A stretch of DNA of 9,522 bases from Dehalococcoidia bacterium (GTDB lineage Bacteria; Chloroflexota; Dehalococcoidia; Dehalococcoidales; E44-bin46), in the NCBI GenBank assembly GCA_020343755.1, contig CP070810.1, positions 344,239 to 353,760 of the forward strand, in the 5' to 3' direction. The position numbers were made by a program, and so were the translations under genes. Under the pieces are notes generated by a model. That model saw only the letters and a list, made by a program, of their open reading frames with translations. It made no database searches and was not told the DNA's origin. Below are positions 6,617 to 9,522 of this stretch, piece after piece. How positions within the stretch are numbered: the first letter of the stretch is position 1; each line of letters starts with the position of its first letter.

Positions 6617-6684
6617 GTCTCAAACCCTGTTTCCAGAAAGGAGGTTAACAGTAGCTAACAAATTTGTAAACCGGGTTTTGAGAC
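6617..6684. repeat. Large imperfect inverted repeat between the PPC gene and the csp promoter
   Basis: GTCTCAAACCC (6617-6627) is mirrored by GGGTTTTGAGAC (6673-6684) with one extra T. The stem continues inward with GTTT (6629-6632) against AAAC (6668-6671) after one mismatch, about 15 pairs in all. The 35-base loop holds a smaller GTTA/TAAC pairing and, on the plus strand, AAAGGAGG without a gene behind it. It lies 70 bp downstream of the PPC gene stop, so it may be a 3' stabilising structure or terminator lacking a T-tract, or a small mobile repeat. Its function is unknown. Confidence 0.5.
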
Positions 6685-6753
6685 AAATTCAGAAATAGAA
6701 TAAATGCTCCATGAGGAGAATCCGAACTACAATCTTAATTTATGCCGCCCTTT

Positions 6754-7233
6754 TCAAAAAGTTTTCTGGGCAGCGCCTGGTTCTAGAAGGTCAAAGCCGC
6801 TCGCCTCATCCCTTACCCGTGCCGCGTTCGCACCGAGGATTTCATACAGAATGACCTCCCCCACTAGCCAAGTGGTGACGCCGGGGCGTAAGCAGCCACC
6901 GGGGCGTAAGCAGCCACTCATGGTTTGCCCCGACCGTCCTAAGGCACCGTGGATATGTAGCACTGGCTTCCCGTCTTCATCAGGGGCAAGTACGCCCACC
7001 CCCAGCACCTCATGAACACCATCAATGGGCAGGAGCATCGGTTGGGGTGGCATTTCCTCCGAACTCAGCGGACCAACCACCACCTCACCATCTCCGACTC
7101 CACCGACTAAGATAACCTGCCCCACAGCTACCCCGTGCTCCTCGGCGAAACGCTCAATGCACTCAGGTACCACATCGCCATCTTCAAGCCGAATAATGAA
7201 AACCCGACCCAACTTTCCTTCACATGCCTTCAT
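6754..7233 (-). CDS. PPC/DUF296 domain protein with an internal six-residue duplication
   Basis: The 159 residues form a single PPC (plants and prokaryotes conserved, DUF296) domain. Visible family features are the opening FIIRLEDGDVVPECI (12-26), VILVGGVGDGEVVVG (40-54), the HIHGALGRSG block (93-102) and the closing TTWLVGEVILYEIL (120-133). PPC proteins form trimers. In plants the domain is joined to AT-hooks; the free-standing prokaryotic form has no agreed function, and DNA binding should not be assumed. The segment GCLRPG occurs twice in a row (107-112 and 113-118), coded by an 18-bp tandem repeat; relatives have one copy there, often as GGHL. The ATG has GAGGAGG seven bases upstream. 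It follows the DUF763 gene by 69 bp on the same strand, so the two may be co-transcribed. Confidence 0.85.
   Translation of the reverse strand: MKACEGKLGRVFIIRLEDGDVVPECIERFAEEHGVAVGQVILVGGVGDGEVVVGPLSSEEMPPQPMLLPIDGVHEVLGVGVLAPDEDGKPVLHIHGALGRSGQTMSGCLRPGGCLRPGVTTWLVGEVILYEILGANAARVRDEASGFDLLEPGAAQKTF
6881..6916. repeat. 18-bp perfect tandem duplication within the PPC gene
   Basis: The unit CCGGGGCGTAAGCAGCCA occurs twice head to tail (6881-6898 and 6899-6916), with one more matching base after the second copy. Being 18 bp, it keeps the frame and adds six residues to the protein. Identical copies suggest a recent slippage event. Confidence 0.95.
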
Positions 7234-7302
7234 CGAAAGCCTCCTCGCTGTTTAATGTTGGTGAAAATATCCCTTCTCCAAGCCGAACCAAAACTATGTT
7301 TA

Positions 7303-8400
7303 TCATCTCACCCTTAGCCTGTTCAACCTATTCAGCGCGTCTCTTTTTTCTCCAATTCCCAGCTTGGTCCGGTTTATGGCTCGGCTTAAAAGCTCGATTG
7401 ACTGGTCATAGGTTTTTCTATCCACGGGATAAGGGATGCCATCCTTACCACCGTGGGCAAAGCTGTAGCGGGCTGGGTCACGGTAGCTGGGGGCAACCCC
7501 ATAGACCAGCTCAGAAATAAGGCTCAGGGCACGGATGGTCTTGGGGCCCACCCCCTTCAGCCCTAACAGCTGCTCAAAGTTGTTTGGCTGGCGCTCATAG
7601 GTACTTAAAAGAATCCGACTCAGACTATCAGGGTGGAGGTCTTGGGTGGTTAGGTAGGAGCGCGAAGGCAAGTCCAATGTCTTTAGCCTCTTTAATTCAG
7701 CCAGGACATTGTGTGGCTTTTCACCGGTGGCTATACCAGTAATGGTAGTCCGGGCTGGCTCAGATTCACCGGCAACCAGGTTTAGTGCCTGCCCCCTTGC
7801 CTCAGACAGGATAGCAGCGTGGGGCTCATTGACAAAGTCAGTTACCCTCTCCCCCAGCCAGTGGTAACGTCGGGCATAGCGAGTAGCTTCGTTCATCCCC
7901 TGCTGAACCACTGTCCATGAGCCACCAGTAGTGAAAAGGAAGGTGTGATGATAAAGCTGATAGCCGTCCTGAATGGCAGAGCTATCCACCTTGGCTGACA
8001 TACGGCTGGCATACACCAGCGGCGCCGGGTTTAGTGAAATTAAGTTCCCCCAGCCTTCTATTTCAGTCGGGGTTTTGCGTGAGGTCTTGCCCTTGCCACC
8101 AGCTATAAATAAGCCCAGGTCTTTCTCTAAGCCCCTTATCCCCTCCTTAAGGGCACCGCAGAGGGTAGTGGTAACGCCACTAGAATGCCAGTCATAGCCC
8201 AGAACACAGCCGAAGGCTTGGAACCAGTAAGGATGTGACAGCCGCCTTAGTACCTCCTCAGAGCCAAAGTCAGCCACGATGGCAATGATAATCTCTCTAG
8301 CCAGCTTAACCATGCGCTCAAACAGCCACGGTGGCACCTTACCATAGTGGAGAGGTAGATTGGCAATACCGGTTCTGGTAGGAATAATGCTAGCTGACAT
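7303..8400 (-). CDS. DUF763 domain-containing protein with helix-hairpin-helix motif
   Basis: This is a full-length 365-residue DUF763 protein, a family common in archaea and scattered in thermophilic or anaerobic bacteria, with no established function. Family blocks visible: TGIANLPLHYGKVPPWLFER (10-29), SHPYWFQAFGCVLGYDWHSS (55-74), GVTTTLCGALKEG (75-87), SAKVDSSAIQDGYQLYHH (135-152) and, near the end, YRDPARYSFAHGGKDGIPYP (306-325). A helix-hairpin-helix, LLGLKGVGPKTIRAL (278-292), suggests non-specific DNA binding; the invariant Asp, His and Lys residues would suit a nucleic acid enzyme, but that is a guess. The ATG has only a G-rich weak binding site. It has its own promoter and is divergent from trxA. 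Confidence 0.92.
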   Translation of the reverse strand: MSASIIPTRTGIANLPLHYGKVPPWLFERMVKLAREIIIAIVADFGSEEVLRRLSHPYWFQAFGCVLGYDWHSSGVTTTLCGALKEGIRGLEKDLGLFIAGGKGKTSRKTPTEIEGWGNLISLNPAPLVYASRMSAKVDSSAIQDGYQLYHHTFLFTTGGSWTVVQQGMNEATRYARRYHWLGERVTDFVNEPHAAILSEARGQALNLVAGESEPARTTITGIATGEKPHNVLAELKRLKTLDLPSRSYLTTQDLHPDSLSRILLSTYERQPNNFEQLLGLKGVGPKTIRALSLISELVYGVAPSYRDPARYSFAHGGKDGIPYPVDRKTYDQSIELLSRAINRTKLGIGEKRDALNRLNRLRVR

Positions 8401-8423
8401 GGAGAACCCCCGCCCTCAATGAT

Positions 8424-8452
8424 AGTCTAATCGCTTTCTACTTGAAGGTCAA
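8424..8452 (-). promoter_or_regulatory. Predicted promoter of the DUF763 gene
   Basis: The minus strand has TTGACC (8447-8452, five of six matches), a 17-bp spacer and TAGACT (8424-8429, four of six). Transcription would start near 8417, about 17 nt before the ATG. It may also drive the PPC gene downstream. Confidence 0.55.
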
Positions 8453-8476
8453 TAATTGGGAGACGAGCCAACTTCC

Positions 8477-8505
8477 TTGACGCCTGAGAGTCAAAGCATT
8501 ACTAT
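8477..8505 (+). promoter_or_regulatory. Predicted promoter of trxA
   Basis: TTGACG (8477-8482, five of six matches) is followed after 17 bp by TACTAT (8500-8505, four of six); shifting by one gives ACTATA with an 18-bp spacer. Transcription would start near 8512, leaving a short leader that carries GAGAGGAG before the ATG. It points away from the DUF763 promoter 24 bp to its left. Confidence 0.5.
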
Positions 8506-8535
8506 AAGTGTTAGCATTAAAGTGAGAGGAGCGTA

Positions 8536-8853
8536 ATGGTAATAGAGGTTACAGACCAAAATTTTGAAGACGAGGTCATAAAATCTACCTTGCCAGTACT
8601 GGTTGACTTATGGGCACCCTGGTGCCGCCCTTGCCTTATGGTTGCCCCTGTCATTGATAAGTTGGCGGAAAAGTATAACGGCAAGGTCAAGTTTTGCCGA
8701 CTAAACGTAGATGAGAATCCACAAGAAGCTGCCAGATATAGGATTATGTCCATACCTACACTAATGTTCTTCAAGGGTGGGGAAGTGGTGGATACGGTTA
8801 TTGGGGCTGTTCCTGAACGAGCGCTTGAGCCAAAAATTGAGGGACTCCTCTAA
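8536..8853 (+). CDS. trxA: Thioredoxin with a CRPC active site
   Basis: This is a compact 105-residue cytoplasmic thioredoxin, typical length, with no signal peptide. The active site WAPWCRPC (26-33) places Cys30 and Cys33 around Arg-Pro instead of the usual Gly-Pro. The other family marks are in place: the buried Asp24 (VDLWA), the cis-proline Pro74 in SIPT, and the G-G-E-V turn (81-84). A further cysteine, Cys54, sits in the third strand region. It reduces disulfides in target proteins with electrons from a thioredoxin reductase, which is not in this window. The ATG has a good GAGAGGAG site six bases upstream. The change from Gly to Arg in the active-site pair may alter redox potential or partner choice. 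It converges on cobU, 20 bp away. Confidence 0.93.
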   Translation: MVIEVTDQNFEDEVIKSTLPVLVDLWAPWCRPCLMVAPVIDKLAEKYNGKVKFCRLNVDENPQEAARYRIMSIPTLMFFKGGEVVDTVIGAVPERALEPKIEGLL

Positions 8854-8856
8854 TTT

Positions 8857-8874
8857 GGCACTTTAGTTAGTGCT
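8857..8874. terminator. Weak hairpin between the converging trxA and cobU genes
   Basis: GCACT (8858-8862) pairs with AGTGC (8869-8873) around a six-base loop, extended by one G-U pair; on the plus strand a TTTTATTT run follows a few bases later. It fills nearly the whole 20-bp gap and touches the cobU stop codon. It may end trxA transcription, but the stem is short. Confidence 0.35.
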
Positions 8875-9419
8875 TAAGGTTTTATTTGAACTGGTAGGCC
8901 AGCGACCATAAGATAAACCTCATCGACTTGCTGAGCCAGCAGCTGGTTTACCTTACCTAGTAAATCACGATACAACCTGCCCGTTCTATTAGTCGGCACC
9001 AAGCCCGTGCCAACCTCATTGGTAACAATAATGAAGCTGGCATCAGTGTGGTTAATGCAGTCTACCAACTCATTAATTTCGCTAGTAACTTTTTGCTCAG
9101 TAACAGAGATTCCAGTTCGGGGGCTATATTGGCTGAGAACGTTATTGACCAGGAGGGTGATGCAGTCCACAATCACCACCTGAACCCCACCGATTTGCTG
9201 AGAAATCTGGCTACCTACATGCGTGGTAACCTCAAGGGTGCTCCAAGCTGACGGCCTTGCCCGCTTATGCTCCTCAATACGTTGCCGCATCTCCTCATCA
9301 CCAGCCACCGCTGTAGCCACAAAGAGCACCGGCTCACCTAACTTTAGGGCAAGCTCAAGGGCAATACGACTTTTGCCACTACGAGCGCCACCAATTATTA
9401 AGATGTTTTTCAACCTCAC
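8874..9419 (-). CDS. cobU: Adenosylcobinamide kinase / adenosylcobinamide-phosphate guanylyltransferase
   Basis: This bifunctional enzyme phosphorylates adenosylcobinamide and then attaches GMP, readying the corrin ring for its lower ligand base in cobamide assembly and salvage. The 181 residues match the CobU/CobP family. The P-loop is GGARSGKS (10-17). The guanylylated histidine is His51 in RIEEHKRARP (47-56). Next come VIVDCITLLVNN (82-93) and the motif TNEVGTGLVPTNRTGRLYRD (133-152). The start is a GTG; GGAGAGGGGG eight bases upstream would serve as the ribosome binding site, but it lies in a strong palindrome. The in-frame TTG two codons later has no room for its own site. No other cob gene is visible here, and no cobalamin riboswitch is seen in the 103 bp available upstream. 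Confidence 0.93.
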   Translation of the reverse strand: MRLKNILIIGGARSGKSRIALELALKLGEPVLFVATAVAGDEEMRQRIEEHKRARPSAWSTLEVTTHVGSQISQQIGGVQVVIVDCITLLVNNVLSQYSPRTGISVTEQKVTSEINELVDCINHTDASFIIVTNEVGTGLVPTNRTGRLYRDLLGKVNQLLAQQVDEVYLMVAGLPVQIKP

Positions 9420-9427
9420 CCCCTATG

Positions 9428-9455
9428 TCCCCCTCTCCTTCAAAGGAGAGGGGGA
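9428..9455. repeat. 28-bp near-perfect palindrome overlapping the cobU ribosome binding site
   Basis: Arms of 13 bases (TCCCCCTCTCCTT and its exact complement) are separated by only CA. As RNA it would form an 11-12 bp, very GC-rich stem with a loop of about four bases. The 3' arm on the cobU transcript contains AAGGAGAGGGGG, the only good ribosome binding site for cobU. Pyrimidine/purine palindromes of this kind are common dispersed repeats in many bacterial genomes, so it is probably a REP- or MITE-like element; copy number cannot be judged from this window. Confidence 0.8.
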
Positions 9456-9467
9456 ATGGGTTGTATA

Positions 9468-9486
9468 AGAGGGTCTTCGCCCCTCT
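9468..9486. repeat. Second hairpin and CCCCTCTA motifs beside the palindrome
   Basis: AGAGGG (9468-9473) pairs with CCCTCT (9481-9486) around a seven-base loop, 12 bp from the larger palindrome. CCCCTCTA is found at 9480-9487 and again at 9513-9520. The rest of the right-hand edge (to 9522) holds no gene I can see. Together these may be one composite repeat element extending past the window. Confidence 0.4.
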
Positions 9487-9522
9487 AAAACTCCCCGTTA
9501 CACACTTTTCGTCCCCTCTATC

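Larger units (their letters stand above)
6433..6753. other. 321-bp intergenic control region between the PPC gene and the cold-shock operon
   Basis: No convincing gene lies here on either strand. From the cold-shock start upwards it contains the ribosome binding site, a large leader hairpin (6456-6491), a small 5' hairpin (6527-6549), a near-consensus minus-strand promoter (6557-6585) with an internal palindrome, a large inverted repeat (6617-6684), and about 70 bp of AT-rich DNA that follows the stop of the PPC gene. No uridine-rich intrinsic terminator is evident after the PPC gene. Confidence 0.7.

Noticed and set aside
6617..6684. CRISPR repeat resemblance of GTTTTGAGAC
   Set aside because: The motif occurs only as two inverted arms, not as regularly spaced direct repeats, and no cas gene is present.
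6704..7255. Plus-strand open frames opposite the PPC gene
   Set aside because: The Ser/Pro/Thr-rich translations are typical antisense shadows; the minus-strand PPC frame has a strong start and recognisable domain.
9048..9468. Plus-strand frames opposite cobU
   Set aside because: They are antisense to the P-loop and other conserved motifs of cobU and run into the palindrome.
9420..9522. Cobalamin riboswitch upstream of cobU
   Set aside because: No B12-box-like GCCACTG segment or typical core is seen in the 103 bases available; the region is taken up by purine/pyrimidine hairpins. A riboswitch farther upstream cannot be excluded.

Overview
The window looks like chromosomal housekeeping DNA from an uncultured bacterium. 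The best guess is Chloroflexota, class Dehalococcoidia. This rests on the recognised protein set (long-type HPF, Dehalococcoidia-like Ogt, RadC and DnaE sequences, a DUF763 protein, a PPC/DUF296 protein, a cysteine-free HesB-like protein, CobU), on a base composition near half GC by eye, and on frequent TTG and GTG starts with strong GGAGG-type ribosome binding sites. It is an inference from family resemblance; no 16S rRNA or tRNA is present. I found no phage, transposase, CRISPR or toxin genes.

Layout from left to right. (1) Positions 2-636, plus strand: the last codons of a ribosome hibernation factor (hpf), followed closely by an O6-alkylguanine DNA alkyltransferase (ogt). (2) 660-4962, minus strand: dnaE (DNA polymerase III alpha) followed by radC, 13 bp apart, with the radC ribosome binding site running into the dnaE stop codon. 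(3) 4963-5075: a compact divergent control region in which the dnaE extended -10 lies inside the spacer of a plus-strand promoter. (4) 5076-5810, plus strand: a four-helix membrane protein of the DUF1461/TIGR01906 family. This is the family of Lit, the lipoprotein intramolecular transacylase, and both of its key histidines appear to be kept. (5) 5924-6432, minus strand: a cold-shock protein gene and a HesB/IscA-fold gene without a single cysteine, 14 bp apart. (6) 6433-6753: a 321-bp gap that controls the cold-shock operon. It holds a near-consensus promoter, a palindrome inside that promoter, a structured leader of about 115 nt, and a large inverted repeat of unknown purpose. (7) 6754-8400, minus strand: a DUF763 gene and a PPC/DUF296 gene with an in-frame 18-bp tandem duplication. 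(8) 8401-8535: a second divergent control region. (9) 8536-8853, plus strand: a small thioredoxin with a CRPC active site. (10) 8874-9419, minus strand: cobU. Its ribosome binding site lies in a 28-bp near-perfect palindrome that looks like a dispersed genomic repeat.

The genes do not form one pathway. Three (ogt, dnaE, radC) concern DNA copying or repair. The csp-hesB pair looks like a regulated stress operon. cobU belongs to cobamide salvage and nucleotide-loop assembly, important in organisms that depend on imported corrinoids. The items most worth following up are the Lit-like membrane protein, the cysteine-free HesB protein with its operator-like palindrome and structured leader, the duplicated segment in the PPC protein, and the palindrome capturing the cobU start region.
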